Shown: positions 1 to 9,570 of the stretch, in pieces
How positions within the stretch are numbered: the stretch's first letter is position 1
Layout of the letters: every line of letters begins with the position of its first letter
DNA from: Massilia oculi
GTDB lineage: Bacteria > Pseudomonadota > Gammaproteobacteria > Burkholderiales > Burkholderiaceae_D
Direction of reading: 5' to 3'
NCBI RefSeq assembly: GCF_003143515.1
Contig: NZ_CP029343.1
Span: 186,001 to 250,000, forward strand
Length of the DNA stretch: 64,000 bases
Notes under the pieces: model-generated
Seen by the model: only the letters and a program-made list of their open reading frames with translations
What the model was told of the DNA's origin: nothing
Database searches by the model: none
Made by a program: the position numbers and the translations under genes

Positions 1-441
1 GCCGGCATACGCCTCACGCGCCGCCCGGGCATCGAAGCCTCTTTGCAGCATGTCGACCACGACACCGAAACCGCCGAGGTATTTCTCGATGGCCGGGTCG
101 ACCGGCTGCGGCCGCTTGAGACCTTGCCAGGCCATGCCGAGCATGTCGACCATGGAGGCGCTGTCGAGCCCGGTCGCAGCGGCCGGTGCTGCGACGTCGG
201 GCACCGGGGACGGCGCCGTCGCCACGGCGGCAGCGGAAGTGTCCATTGAGCTGGAGATGACGGTCGACGCGCCATCAGGGTGACGCGGATAGGTTGCCGG
301 ACCGCCGGCGGCCGCATCCGCCGGCTGCCGTGTCTCTGCACCCGCATTGGCCGTCGGCTGCGGCCACCAATCGAATGCTGCGCAAGCTGTCAGCCCGAGG
401 ACCGAGCCGGCGATCGCTGCACGCGCCAAGAACAATTTCAT
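1..441 (-). CDS. Putative lipoprotein, 3' part outside the window
   Basis: The frame is open from an ATG at 441 to the window edge (147 codons), so the C-terminus is missing. The N-terminus is a lipoprotein signal: Lys2, a hydrophobic run and the lipobox LTAC, which would put lipidated Cys at residue 20. The next 80 or so residues are rich in Ala, Pro and Thr, like a flexible linker. The visible end (DMLGMAWQGLKRPQPVDPAI) looks folded. A GGGAGG sequence lies about six bases upstream of the start. I do not recognise the family. An exported, membrane-anchored protein is a fair inference; its role is unknown. Confidence 0.7.
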   Translation of the reverse strand, partial: MKLFLARAAIAGSVLGLTACAAFDWWPQPTANAGAETRQPADAAAGGPATYPRHPDGASTVISSSMDTSAAAVATAPSPVPDVAAPAAATGLDSASMVDMLGMAWQGLKRPQPVDPAIEKYLGGFGVVVDMLQRGFDARAAREAYAG

Positions 442-643
442 CGCGACCTCCCTGAATGTGCGTCGATAGAGGGAGTATGATGACGCGCACCGCGGGCGGC
501 TTTTTATATCTATGACAAGGCAATCGCCGGTCAGGCCGGTGTGGCGGCGAGCATTGGCCGCGACATCCGGCTGCGTTAGAATCCTACAACGCCGGTCGCT
601 CCGATCCGGCGTTCACTGGTCACGCAACGATACGGGAAACGAT

Positions 644-844
644 ATGGCAAAGAAAGAAGAAGAACTGGACGAAGAAACATTGGCGTTCATCCAGTGGTGC
701 ATCGAAGTGGAAGGTTTCCTGGTCGCCGGCGGCGCCACCGTCCAGCAAGCCCAGGATCATATCGAGGAAGAGATCGAATGGTTCACCGACCAGTTCTACG
801 ACTCCCTCACACCCGAGGAGGCCGCGAAGGAAGCGCTGGCCTGA
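644..844 (+). CDS. Small acidic protein of unknown function
   Basis: This 66-residue protein starts MAKKEEELDEETLAFIQWC and is strongly acidic (many Glu and Asp), with predicted helical stretches and no signal peptide or membrane segment. The frame is open further upstream to 512, but the ATG at 644 fits protein-like composition, and a GGGAAA sequence precedes it by a few bases. It is convergent with the truncated RlmI-like gene, with only six bases between the two stops. I do not recognise a family. A soluble cytoplasmic protein is the most that can be said. Confidence 0.6.
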   Translation: MAKKEEELDEETLAFIQWCIEVEGFLVAGGATVQQAQDHIEEEIEWFTDQFYDSLTPEEAAKEALA

Positions 845-850
845 AAACCC

Positions 851-1486
851 TCAGCGCGGGTAGGTGAAGCCGGTGCGGATATCCATCGGCGCCAGCTTCT
901 CGCGGGTGCGCACCATCAGGCGCTGCGGCGGCTCCTCGCCGGCCAGGGCGCCCGGCGCGAACGGCAATCCTTCGGCCTTGCGCACCAGCGCGTCGCAACG
1001 CTCGTAGACGTTGGGACAGCCGGTGGCGGCCAGCAGCGCCTGCACTACCGGCACCTTCCACAGGTCGACGCCGCCGGCGTTGAACTGGCAGACCAGGTAG
1101 CCGCCAGGGCCACCATAGCCCTGCACCACCAGGCCAGGCAGGCCGTCCTTCTCCCCGTCGACCAGCTGGATCAGCGCATCCGGCCCGACCGCACGCCAGG
1201 TATCGAGACGGCGTTCGATGGCGGCGCCCACGCGGCGCTTGATCAGCGCATGGTCGATCGCTTCATCCTCGCGCAGGGTCCAGACACGGGCCGCGATCTG
1301 CGACTTGCCGTTGTAGGCGGCGCGCGCCAGGAAGCGGCGCGACGACGACTGCACGACGGCGGTGACGCCGATCTTGTTGCGTTCGTGCGGCTTGCCCTCG
1401 ACTTTCTCGATGGCGGACTGGTAGATCCACGGGTCGCCGGCAAGGATGGATGGTTCCTTGCCCTGCTTGATGGTGATGATGAGCAT
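851..1486 (-). CDS. RlmI-like protein with PUA and EEHEE domains only (lacks the methyltransferase domain)
   Basis: The 211 residues match the N-terminal half of RlmI, the 23S rRNA C1962 methyltransferase. An N-terminal PUA-like part (AGDPWIYQSAIEKVEGKP) is followed by the linker domain containing DGLPGLVVQGYGG and NVYERCDALVRKAEG. Family members are about 390-400 residues. This one stops at MDIRTGFTYPR, where E. coli RlmI reads DIQHGHKTGYYLDQR, just before the SAM-binding Rossmann domain. No methyltransferase sequence follows: six bases after the stop lies the end of another gene. It cannot methylate by itself. It is either a truncated copy or a free-standing RNA-binding module. It lies 42 bp after the esterase gene and could be the last gene of that transcript. 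Confidence 0.75.
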   Translation of the reverse strand: MLIITIKQGKEPSILAGDPWIYQSAIEKVEGKPHERNKIGVTAVVQSSSRRFLARAAYNGKSQIAARVWTLREDEAIDHALIKRRVGAAIERRLDTWRAVGPDALIQLVDGEKDGLPGLVVQGYGGPGGYLVCQFNAGGVDLWKVPVVQALLAATGCPNVYERCDALVRKAEGLPFAPGALAGEEPPQRLMVRTREKLAPMDIRTGFTYPR

Positions 1487-1528
1487 GTGCGGCTTTCTTG
1501 ATGAAGGCCGGCATGATACCGCACTCGC

Positions 1529-2614
1529 CTACCACCCCATTCTTTGCCGCACAAAAGCAGTCAGCAAGTCGGCATTCGCCTGGTGCTGCGCCACCCGCGG
1601 GTGCTTGCCATAGCCGGTGAACGGGAAGAACAGCGTATCGATGCGCCGGTCGCCCGCTGCCTGGAGATTCCCGACCGCTGTCTTGACGTAGCCCGGCCAC
1701 GGCGAACCGGGCCGGGTCGCATCCATGCTGCCGAGCGCACAGACGATATAGGCGTTCGGATACAGCGACCGCACACGCGCGACGAAGGCCTGGTAAGCCG
1801 CGATCCGCTGCGCCTCATCGGGTTCCGGCTGCAGCTTGTGGTCGCGCCCGATCAGCCAGCTGTCGTTCTGCATAAGGTTCACCACCACCACGTCCGGCGT
1901 CCAGCGCGAGAAGTCCCAGCGGCTGTCGTTGTCGCCGACGGCGCTCAGCTGATCGTAGAAATCGGGCATGGTGAACGGGAACCAGCTGATCATGATGCCG
2001 ATGCCGCCCTGCGAGGTGAAATGCGCCTCGGCGCCCAGCTGGCGGGCCGCGATCGCGGCATAGGAGCGGTAGTTGTTCTTGTCCTTGCCGTGATGGTCCT
2101 CGCCATCGTCAGGGGCTTCGTTGCCCATGCCGCTGGTGATGGAATCGCCGAAGAACTCGATCCGCCGTCCCGGCCTGGCCGGCGGCGGCTGCAATGACGC
2201 TGTATCGTCCAGCTCCAGGCCGAGGAACACGGTGGCGCCCTCCTCGCCCTCAGTGCGCTTGGTCAGCAGCAGCCGATGCGCGCCAGGCCTCAGCCCGTTG
2301 GCCACCAGATAGCGCTTCTTGCCCTTGTCGAGCTGCAGGATGATCGGGCGCTCGGTGTCGCCGTCGAGGAAGACGTTGTAATAGTTCTTGCCATGCTGGT
2401 CGTCGAGGACGATGGCCAGCGAAGTGCCGGTGAAGGTGGCCGCCACCGACGTGCCGGGCCAGCTCAGCACCGGCGCGCGGCGGTCGCCGACATCGATTCG
2501 TCCGGTGTACTGCAGGTGCTGGTGGTCGGGCGCCACCGTCTCGAGCGCGCAGGCTGGCGCCAGGGCGAGGAGACCAGCCAGGACCAGGCCAGCCGCGTAG
2601 GGAATGATGTTCAT
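1529..2614 (-). CDS. CE2-type acetylesterase (SGNH fold), secreted
   Basis: The protein is 361 residues. A signal peptide (to about ACA at 21-23) is followed by a jelly-roll-like N-terminal domain and an SGNH hydrolase domain with the GDS motif (EFFGDSITSG, Ser158), a later VVVNLMQNDS block and a C-terminal KHPR (His of the Ser-His dyad). This order fits CE2 acetyl-polysaccharide esterases. Substrate acetylated xyloglucan oligosaccharide is inferred from its place as the fifth gene after GH74, GH95, GH35 and GH31. A longer in-frame start exists at 2659, but its first 15 residues are Arg-rich and out of place; the ATG at 2614 begins a normal signal peptide. Confidence 0.85.
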   Translation of the reverse strand: MNIIPYAAGLVLAGLLALAPACALETVAPDHQHLQYTGRIDVGDRRAPVLSWPGTSVAATFTGTSLAIVLDDQHGKNYYNVFLDGDTERPIILQLDKGKKRYLVANGLRPGAHRLLLTKRTEGEEGATVFLGLELDDTASLQPPPARPGRRIEFFGDSITSGMGNEAPDDGEDHHGKDKNNYRSYAAIAARQLGAEAHFTSQGGIGIMISWFPFTMPDFYDQLSAVGDNDSRWDFSRWTPDVVVVNLMQNDSWLIGRDHKLQPEPDEAQRIAAYQAFVARVRSLYPNAYIVCALGSMDATRPGSPWPGYVKTAVGNLQAAGDRRIDTLFFPFTGYGKHPRVAQHQANADLLTAFVRQRMGW

Positions 2615-2661
2615 GGATTCCAGTCGAAAGAGCCGGGCACGCGCACGCGCCCGGCACATGG

Positions 2662-5544
2662 TTACAGCTTGACGCTCACCGGCTTGCCGTCATAGATCAC
2701 CGACTTGTCCGCCGCATCCATGTCGGCCGCGGTCGACACGCCAGGCTTGATGACGCGCACGCGGAACTCGCGCTTCTCCACCATACCCTGGTAGCGGCCG
2801 ACGCGCTCGCCGATCCGCACCACGCCTGCCTTGTCGTCGTAGCTGATCGGAATGCGGCTGGCTTCGCCGCGCTGGTAGGCATTCGTCACGCCGTCGTCCT
2901 CGTACAGGGTCGCCACGCCATTCGCCCCGGCGTAGACGAACACCGTCAGCGGCGCATCCGGCTTCTCGTCGACGTACTGGGTCACCGGGCCGGCGGTGAT
3001 CACCGAACCCGCCCTGACGAACAGCGGCATGCGCTCGCGCGGCGCGGCGATGGTGCGGGTGGCGCCGCCCTGGTGACGCTCGCCGGTATGGAAGTCATAC
3101 CAGTCGGCGCCGGCCGGCAGGTAGACCTGGCGCTGGCGCGCCTTGTACGCGTAGACCGGCGCCACCAGGAACGAAGGCCCGAACATATACTGGTCCTTGA
3201 CGTTCCTGGCCTTGTCGTCGTTCGGGAAGTCCATCGCCAGGCCGCGCATCATGGTGCCCGAGCGGTAGTGGGTATCGGATGCGACGGTGTAAATATACGG
3301 CATCAAACGGTAGCGCAGCTTCAGCCACCACACCATATTGTCGCGCATCGCGTCGTCGCCGGCGGCGATGTTGTAGATCTCGCGCTTGACCACCTCGCCG
3401 TGCGAACGGAACAGCGGCGTGAAGGCGCCGAACTGGAACCAGCGATGGTTCAGCTCGCGCCACTCTTCCATGTCTTCCGGATTGGCCGCGGTGCTGCGGG
3501 TAGCGCGGTTTTCCTGGGCCGAGCCGACGTCGCCGGTCTGGAACCGCACTTCCTGGGCGTAGCCGCCGATGTCGTGGGTCCAGTTCGGAATGCCCGACAT
3601 CGACATATTGGTGCCCGACGCGATCTGGTCGTACAGATTGTTCCAGCGCCCGACCGTGTCGCCGCTCCACACCGCCACCGCGTTCCTCTGGATGCCCGCG
3701 AAGCCCGAGCGCGACAGGATGAACTGGCGCTTGTCGGGCTGGTCGCGCTTCAAGCCATCGATCATGGCCCCGGTGCTCACCAGGCTGTAGGGATTGAAGG
3801 TGATCTCGCCGGCGCCGTAGACGGTCGGACCGATCAGCTGCTTGAAGTCTTCCAGGCGGCTGTTCGACAGCACGTCGGGCTCGGTATTGTCCATCCACCA
3901 GGCGTCGAAGCCCAGGTCGACCAGCTTCGGCTTGAGCTGGCGATAGTAGATCTCGCGTGCCTCCTTGGTGTACGGGTCGTAGTGGCTGTTCAGGTAACCC
4001 TTGCCGACCCAGTCGCGCGAGCCGTTCTCGACGTTCTTGGTCCACATATGGCCCTTGGACGCCAACTCCTTGTAGTTGTCGGTATTGGCGTAGAACTTGC
4101 CCCACACCGACAGCATGATGCGCGCATTCTGCTTGTGGACGGCGTCGACCATGCCTTTCGGATCCGGGAAGCGGGTCTTGTCGAAGTCGTGCGAGCCCCA
4201 GCCATCCTCGGGCCAGTAGAACCAGTCCTGCACGATGTTATCGAGCGGCCAGCCACGCTTGCGGTATTCGCCCAGCGCGTCGAGCAGCTGCTGCTGCGTC
4301 TCGTAGCGCTGGCGCGACTGCCAGAAGCCATAGGCCCATTTCGGCATCATTGGCGCCTGGCCTGTCAGGTGGCGGTAGCCGGCGATCGCGCCATCCATGC
4401 TGTCGGCGCTGATCACGTGGTAGTTGATCGCCTCGGCGATCTCGGACGACATGGTCAGCGAATGGCGCTCGGGCGCCGGCAGCGGGTTGTTGTGGGTGAT
4501 GGCCACCATGCCGCCCGACGGCTTCCATTCCAGGTGCAGCTTGACCGGCCTGTTCTTCTCGAAATGGACCTCGAAGTTGTGGTACCACGGGTTCCAGCCC
4601 ATGCGCCACACGTCCATCACTTCCTTGCCGTCCACCGTCAGCCTGGCGTAGTCCGACGAATAGAGCTGCATCTTGTGCACGCCCGGCTTGTCGCTGCTCA
4701 TGGTGCCTTCCCACACCACGCGCACGTTCTTGAGGTCCTTGGCCGGCTTGAGTTCCTTCGGCCAGTTCTCGTCCACGTCCTTCAGGTACTGGTAGTCGAT
4801 GTCCTTTTCCTGGCGCGTCAGCGCCAGCTTGCCGTCGACGTAGTAGCGCGCGGTCAGGCCGGCCTGCCTGCCGTCAAGGCTGCGCAAGACCAGGTCGCGC
4901 GACATATGGTCATAGGGCGTGGCGTCGCCGAAGCGCGAGATCGCGTTGTTGTCCCACAGGAGGCCGTAGCCCTTGTCCGACACCACGAACGGCACGGCGG
5001 CGATCATATTGTGCTGGGCCAGCAGCACGTCCTCGCCGTTGTAGTTCATCTGGTTGTTCTGGTGCTGGCCCAGGCCGTAATAGGCGTCCTCCGTGCCGTG
5101 GTTGAAGCCCTGCTTGATCGCCAGGAAGGGCTTGCCGCCGACGTCCACCGGTTTCATCGACTCGGACGCCTGGGCCAGGAAGCGCTTGCCGGCGGCGTCG
5201 AAGAACTGGACCTGGCCGTCCTTGAGCGAGACTGTGGCGGCGATCTTGCCGGCCTTGAGCTGCACCGCATCCTTGCCCGGCGCCACCGTGAATGCGCATT
5301 TGTCGGCGCAGGGCGTGGCCACCGTCATCAGCGAAGGCGTGAGCTTCCTGTTTTCCTCGGCGAGCTTGACCACCTGGATGATGTTGTCGCTCATGAGGTT
5401 CAGGCGCACCACCTTGGCGCCGGTGTCGGGCCTGACCTCGATGCCGGTGGCGGTCTGCTGGAAAGTGCCCGCATGGGCCTGGAGCCCGGAGGCGAGGAAC
5501 AGCACCGCGGCTGCCACCTGGGTCTGTCTCGTACACATACGCAT
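2662..5544 (-). CDS. GH31 alpha-xylosidase with PA14-like insert
   Basis: The protein is 960 residues with a signal peptide ending near QAHAG. After an N-terminal beta-sandwich, a PA14-like domain is inserted at about residues 215-360 (LTVDGKEVMDVWRMGWNPW). The TIM barrel follows, with nucleophile Asp552 in WWMDNTEPD and acid/base Asp629 in WSGDTVGRW, then C-terminal sheet domains. This arrangement is that of Cellvibrio Xyl31A-type enzymes, which remove the non-reducing-end alpha-1,6-xylose from xyloglucan oligosaccharides; the PA14 domain is known there to favour longer oligosaccharides. AGGAG lies seven bases before the ATG. It is 25 bp after GH35 and 47 bp before the esterase, so it is co-transcribed. 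Product assignment is strong; exact substrate is inferred. Confidence 0.92.
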   Translation of the reverse strand: MRMCTRQTQVAAAVLFLASGLQAHAGTFQQTATGIEVRPDTGAKVVRLNLMSDNIIQVVKLAEENRKLTPSLMTVATPCADKCAFTVAPGKDAVQLKAGKIAATVSLKDGQVQFFDAAGKRFLAQASESMKPVDVGGKPFLAIKQGFNHGTEDAYYGLGQHQNNQMNYNGEDVLLAQHNMIAAVPFVVSDKGYGLLWDNNAISRFGDATPYDHMSRDLVLRSLDGRQAGLTARYYVDGKLALTRQEKDIDYQYLKDVDENWPKELKPAKDLKNVRVVWEGTMSSDKPGVHKMQLYSSDYARLTVDGKEVMDVWRMGWNPWYHNFEVHFEKNRPVKLHLEWKPSGGMVAITHNNPLPAPERHSLTMSSEIAEAINYHVISADSMDGAIAGYRHLTGQAPMMPKWAYGFWQSRQRYETQQQLLDALGEYRKRGWPLDNIVQDWFYWPEDGWGSHDFDKTRFPDPKGMVDAVHKQNARIMLSVWGKFYANTDNYKELASKGHMWTKNVENGSRDWVGKGYLNSHYDPYTKEAREIYYRQLKPKLVDLGFDAWWMDNTEPDVLSNSRLEDFKQLIGPTVYGAGEITFNPYSLVSTGAMIDGLKRDQPDKRQFILSRSGFAGIQRNAVAVWSGDTVGRWNNLYDQIASGTNMSMSGIPNWTHDIGGYAQEVRFQTGDVGSAQENRATRSTAANPEDMEEWRELNHRWFQFGAFTPLFRSHGEVVKREIYNIAAGDDAMRDNMVWWLKLRYRLMPYIYTVASDTHYRSGTMMRGLAMDFPNDDKARNVKDQYMFGPSFLVAPVYAYKARQRQVYLPAGADWYDFHTGERHQGGATRTIAAPRERMPLFVRAGSVITAGPVTQYVDEKPDAPLTVFVYAGANGVATLYEDDGVTNAYQRGEASRIPISYDDKAGVVRIGERVGRYQGMVEKREFRVRVIKPGVSTAADMDAADKSVIYDGKPVSVKL

Positions 5545-5569
5545 TGTCGATCTCCTGTCTTCGTCGTTG

Positions 5570-7243
5570 TTATTCCTGGTAGGTCCCGAGCCTGACCTTC
5601 AGCACCACCGGTGTCGCCGGCAGGTTGAGGCCATAGTCCGTCTGGTCGCCGTTCCAGTTGCGCTCCATGACCCAGCGGCCATTGGCGTCGAAACGCCCTT
5701 CCTCCACCCGCGCCAGCAGCGAGGGCTTGCCCGCGTTCGGGCCATCGCCCGCGAACTTGACCCGCGCCTGCTGGCCGACGAGCACGAACTCGTTCTCCCC
5801 GACCTGGGCGATGGCCACGCCGCCGCCCGGCTTCTCGGTTCCTTCCTTGTATTCGCTCTTGTCCTTCAGGTACTGGCGCTCGCCGAACTGGAATTCGCGG
5901 AACGACACGGTCGCCTTCCAGCCCTGCAGCGCCACCGTCTGCGGCGCGCGGTCGTCGCCCTCTGCCACGCCATGGGTGCGGCCCTCGAAGGCCCAGCGCG
6001 CCCACTGGCGCTGCATCGGCGCGAACACGCCATACACGCTGGCGAACGGCGCGATCATGCGGCGGTCGGTGAACTTCGAGCCCAGCGGGTAATTGCTGTA
6101 GTCGAAGTAGTCGAGCCCGAACGGCGCCACGCCCAGGGCGCCCATGCCGACGATCTGGTACACATAGCGCGCATAGCCCGCCGCATTGCCCATCTCCGGC
6201 ACCATCAGCGCGTTGTCGGGCCGCTGGTAGGATTTCAGCACCGCCGTCACCTTGTTCGATTCCGGCATGTAGATGTCGGGCGCCGCCAGGTCGATGTGCG
6301 GCGCCGCCGCCTTGTAGATGTCGATCACGTCCCAGGTCGGCCCGCCGCTGGCGAAGTCCGATTTCCACGGCGCCGCAGGCTTGCCGTCGAGCGAAGGCGC
6401 GCGCAGGGCGGCATTGACGAACATCGGCAGGTCGTACGCCGCGCGCCCCGCGCCGGCGATCGACTCGATATAGCTGGCGATGGCCCAGGAATGGAAGTAC
6501 TGGTCGGCGTAGTCGCCATACACCTGGCGCCAGTTGCCCTGGGTCACGCCCGCCACCTTCGGCTTCTGGCGCGCCAGCACCGCGGCAGGCACCGGCTGGC
6601 GGAAGGCCGCCTCGGCCCTTTCGCCATGGTCGCGCGCGACGCCGTAGGTGCCCACCTCGTTCTCGACCTGCACCATGATCACCGTACGGTGGCCGCTGTC
6701 GATCTTCCTGATGTGCTCCATCATCCTGACGAAGGCGCGGCGATCGAGCGCCAGGGTCTGCTCGCCGAACGGCGAATGGCTGTAGACCGTCTTGCCGTCC
6801 TTGTCCTTCATGCGCGGGAAGCGTCGGTTGTCGAACTTGACCCACTCCGGCAGGTAGCCCGGCCCCGTGTTCTTCCAGGTACCGAACCAGACGATGACGA
6901 GCCTGATATCGTTTTCACGCGCCTGCGCAATCAGGGTGTCGAGGAAGCTGAAGTCGAACTCCCCTTCCTTCGGCTCCACCTGTTCCCATGCGACCGGCAT
7001 CTCGAGGGTATTGGCGTGCGCATCCTCCAGCGCCGCCCAGACCTTGGGCAAGGCGCCCGGATAGTTGCTGGAGTTGTGGGCCTGGCCGGCCAGCATCAGG
7101 AACGGCGCGCCGTCCACCATCAGGGCGTGCCGGCCATCTTTTTCGACGAGCCGCGGCAGCTCGGGGTCGGCGGCCGCCGCACCGGCGCTGGCCAGCATCA
7201 GGCATAGCGGCGCCAGGCGGCGGGCGATCTGGTTCATGGTCAT
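5570..7243 (-). CDS. GH35 beta-galactosidase (DUF5597-type), exported
   Basis: The protein is 557 residues, with a signal peptide ending near AAAAD. The catalytic barrel has acid/base Glu196 in QVENEVG and nucleophile Glu350 in VPEMGN, followed by a C-terminal beta domain (LNLPATPVVLKVRLG). It resembles Cellvibrio Bgl35A, which removes beta-1,2-galactose from xyloglucan side chains. AAGGAG sits nine bases before the ATG at 7243. An earlier ATG at 7276 overlaps the end of the GH95 gene and has no comparable site; one at 7237 is also possible. Spacing is 29 bp to the GH95 stop and 25 bp to the GH31 start. Its proposed role is to expose xylosyl residues for GH31. Confidence 0.9.
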   Translation of the reverse strand: MTMNQIARRLAPLCLMLASAGAAAADPELPRLVEKDGRHALMVDGAPFLMLAGQAHNSSNYPGALPKVWAALEDAHANTLEMPVAWEQVEPKEGEFDFSFLDTLIAQARENDIRLVIVWFGTWKNTGPGYLPEWVKFDNRRFPRMKDKDGKTVYSHSPFGEQTLALDRRAFVRMMEHIRKIDSGHRTVIMVQVENEVGTYGVARDHGERAEAAFRQPVPAAVLARQKPKVAGVTQGNWRQVYGDYADQYFHSWAIASYIESIAGAGRAAYDLPMFVNAALRAPSLDGKPAAPWKSDFASGGPTWDVIDIYKAAAPHIDLAAPDIYMPESNKVTAVLKSYQRPDNALMVPEMGNAAGYARYVYQIVGMGALGVAPFGLDYFDYSNYPLGSKFTDRRMIAPFASVYGVFAPMQRQWARWAFEGRTHGVAEGDDRAPQTVALQGWKATVSFREFQFGERQYLKDKSEYKEGTEKPGGGVAIAQVGENEFVLVGQQARVKFAGDGPNAGKPSLLARVEEGRFDANGRWVMERNWNGDQTDYGLNLPATPVVLKVRLGTYQE

Positions 7244-7272
7244 GCTGGTCGTCTCCTTGATTGTCGTTTTTG

Positions 7273-9570
7273 TCATTGGCGTAACTGCGCCGCGTCCAGG
7301 CTGCGGCCCTGGCCCTTGGCCAGATCGATCTCGATGCGCTTCGCGCCGTAGCGGACCTTGACGGGACCGCCCTTCCCGGCCAACGCACGCACGGTGGCGC
7401 CCTGCAGGCGTCCATCGGCCCAGCGCAGGTCCACTTCATAACCTCCACGCGCACGCAATCCCTTCACCGCGCCGCGCGCCCAGGTCGACGGCAGCGCCGG
7501 CAACAGGTGCAGCTCGCCGCCCTGCGATTGCAGCAGCATTTCGGCGATCGCCGCGGTGGCGCCGAAATTGCCGTCGATCTGGAACGGCGGATGGGCGTCG
7601 AGCATATTCGGATAGGTGCCGCCTGCATTGTTATGCTCCGAAAAGATGCCGGCCTGTTCGGAAGCGCGAGCCCCTGGCGCCGCCAGCAGGCCGCGCAGCA
7701 TCCGGTGGGCGCGGTCGCCGTCGTGCAGCCTGGCCCAGAACGCCATCTTCCACGCCATCGACCAGCCGGTGCCGGCGTCGCCGCGCGCTTCCAGGCTGCG
7801 GCGCGCGGCGCGGGCGAGGTCCGGCGTGCGCACGGCATCGATCTGGCGTCCCGGGAACAGCGCGAACAGGTGCGATACGTGGCGGTGGGTGTCCTGTGGC
7901 GTGTCGAGCACCGGGTCCTTCTTCTCTTCCAGCCATTCGAGCAGCTGGCCCCAGCTGCCGATGCGCGGGCCGGCGAGGCGGTCGCGCATGGCGGCCAGTG
8001 TTGCGCGCAGCTCCGGATCGACCTGCAGGATGCCGGCCGCCTCGACCGTGTTGTTGAACAGGTCCCACACGATCTGCTGGTCGTAGGCGACGCCATCCTC
8101 GACCGGGCCGTGTTCGGGCGACCAGCCCTGCGGCGCGACCAGGCGCCCGTTCGGCAGCTCCTTCAGATAGTCCTGCCAGAAGGCGCTGGCCTCCTTCATC
8201 ACCGGATAGGCCACCTCGCGCAGGAAGAGGTCGTCGCGCGTGAAGGCATAGTGTTCCCAGAAGTGCTGGGCATACCAGGCGTTGCCGGTCTTGTTCCACA
8301 GGTAGTCCATGGCGCCGAAGGGATTCGACTCGGTGCGCAGGGTCCAGCCGCGCACCGGCTGGCCGTCGCCGCGGCGGAATTCGTCGGCCGTGGCGCGCCG
8401 CCACACCGGGGCCACGCCGCTGACGAAATCGAAGAATGGCAGCGCCAGCTCGCCCAGGTTGGTCACCTCGGCCGGCCAGTAATTCATCTGGATGTTGATG
8501 TTGGTGTGGTAGTCCGCATTCCACGGCGGCGTGAGACTGTTGTTCCACAGGCCCTGCAGATTGGCCGGGAGCGAGCCGCGCGAACTGGACGCCAGCAGGT
8601 AGCGGCCGTACTGGAAGTACTGGGCCTCCAGCTCCGGGTCGCCACCCGTCTTGGTGTAGGCCAGCAGCCGCGCATCGGTCGGCAGCGCACGACGTTCCGC
8701 CGGCGTCTCGCCCAGGTCGATCGCCACGCGTTTCAGCAGGCGCCCGATATCCTCGGCGTGTTCCTCGAGAAGCGCCGCTGGCGTCCGCTCGGCGGCCTTG
8801 TCCACCTGTGCGGTCACGCGCGCCAGCGGATGCCCGCCCTCGAAGTTGCGGGCGGCGTCGAGCACGTAACTGGTGCCGGCGCCCAGGATCAGGGTCAGGC
8901 CATCCGCGCCCGCGAAAGCGAGGCGCTCGCCGTCGGCGACCAGCTTGCCGCCATCGCTGATCACCTGCACCTGGCTGGCATAAGACATCACGTTGGCGCT
9001 CGGCGCCTGGCCGGACGGCGCGAAGCCGGCCAGCGTGCCCGACGCATACAGGCGGCCGTTCGCCACCGCGAGGTGGGCGCCATGGCGGTCGGTCAGGGCC
9101 ACGGCGCCGGTGTGGCGGCCAGGCCGGTCGGCCGTCAGGCGCAGCACGATCACCTGGGCCGGGTAGCTCGCCCAGGCCTCGCGCCGGTAGCGCACCCCGC
9201 CATGCGTATAGGTCACCGTATGGACGCCACGCACGAGGTCGAGCGTGCGGCGGTAGTCGGTCACGCCGCTCTCGTGGCCTGGCAGCTCGACCAGCAGGTC
9301 GCCGAAAGGCTGGAAGGCGCCCATGGTCCGGTCGTCGCCGGTCCACAGCGTGATGTCGTTGAACTGCAGGTGCTCGCGGCCGGGCTGGCCGAACACCATG
9401 GCCCCGATGCGGCCATTGCCGATCGGGAGCGCCTCTTTCTCCCAGCCCTGGTCATTGTCCTGGGCCGGCCGGTCGTAGCGCAGCACCATCTCGGGCGCTG
9501 CAAGCGCGCCCGCCGCCAGCACGAAGGCGCAGGCGCCCAGCAGGAGGCGCAGGCTGAAGAATATCTTCAT
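7273..9570 (-). CDS. GH95 alpha-L-fucosidase, exported
   Basis: The protein is 765 residues, close to the usual GH95 size. It has a signal peptide (AAGALAA) and an N-terminal GH95 start ([20 protein letters not shown] then [11 protein letters not shown]). The (alpha/alpha)6 part carries the conserved [19 protein letters not shown] block near residue 355, whose Asn residues are catalytic in the family, and a C-terminal [17 protein letters not shown] block. It inverts alpha-1,2-fucose linkages, as found on fucogalactoxyloglucan. The frame stays open upstream to 9909, but that part is the GH74 gene in another frame. The ATG at 9570 overlaps the GH74 stop as ATGA, implying translational coupling. 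Confidence 0.92.
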   Translation of the reverse strand: MKIFFSLRLLLGACAFVLAAGALAAPEMVLRYDRPAQDNDQGWEKEALPIGNGRIGAMVFGQPGREHLQFNDITLWTGDDRTMGAFQPFGDLLVELPGHESGVTDYRRTLDLVRGVHTVTYTHGGVRYRREAWASYPAQVIVLRLTADRPGRHTGAVALTDRHGAHLAVANGRLYASGTLAGFAPSGQAPSANVMSYASQVQVISDGGKLVADGERLAFAGADGLTLILGAGTSYVLDAARNFEGGHPLARVTAQVDKAAERTPAALLEEHAEDIGRLLKRVAIDLGETPAERRALPTDARLLAYTKTGGDPELEAQYFQYGRYLLASSSRGSLPANLQGLWNNSLTPPWNADYHTNINIQMNYWPAEVTNLGELALPFFDFVSGVAPVWRRATADEFRRGDGQPVRGWTLRTESNPFGAMDYLWNKTGNAWYAQHFWEHYAFTRDDLFLREVAYPVMKEASAFWQDYLKELPNGRLVAPQGWSPEHGPVEDGVAYDQQIVWDLFNNTVEAAGILQVDPELRATLAAMRDRLAGPRIGSWGQLLEWLEEKKDPVLDTPQDTHRHVSHLFALFPGRQIDAVRTPDLARAARRSLEARGDAGTGWSMAWKMAFWARLHDGDRAHRMLRGLLAAPGARASEQAGIFSEHNNAGGTYPNMLDAHPPFQIDGNFGATAAIAEMLLQSQGGELHLLPALPSTWARGAVKGLRARGGYEVDLRWADGRLQGATVRALAGKGGPVKVRYGAKRIEIDLAKGQGRSLDAAQLRQ

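Noticed and set aside
3073..5595. An 840-codon plus-strand frame opposite GH31
   Set aside because: No recognisable domain or ribosome site; GH31 motifs on the minus strand account for the region.
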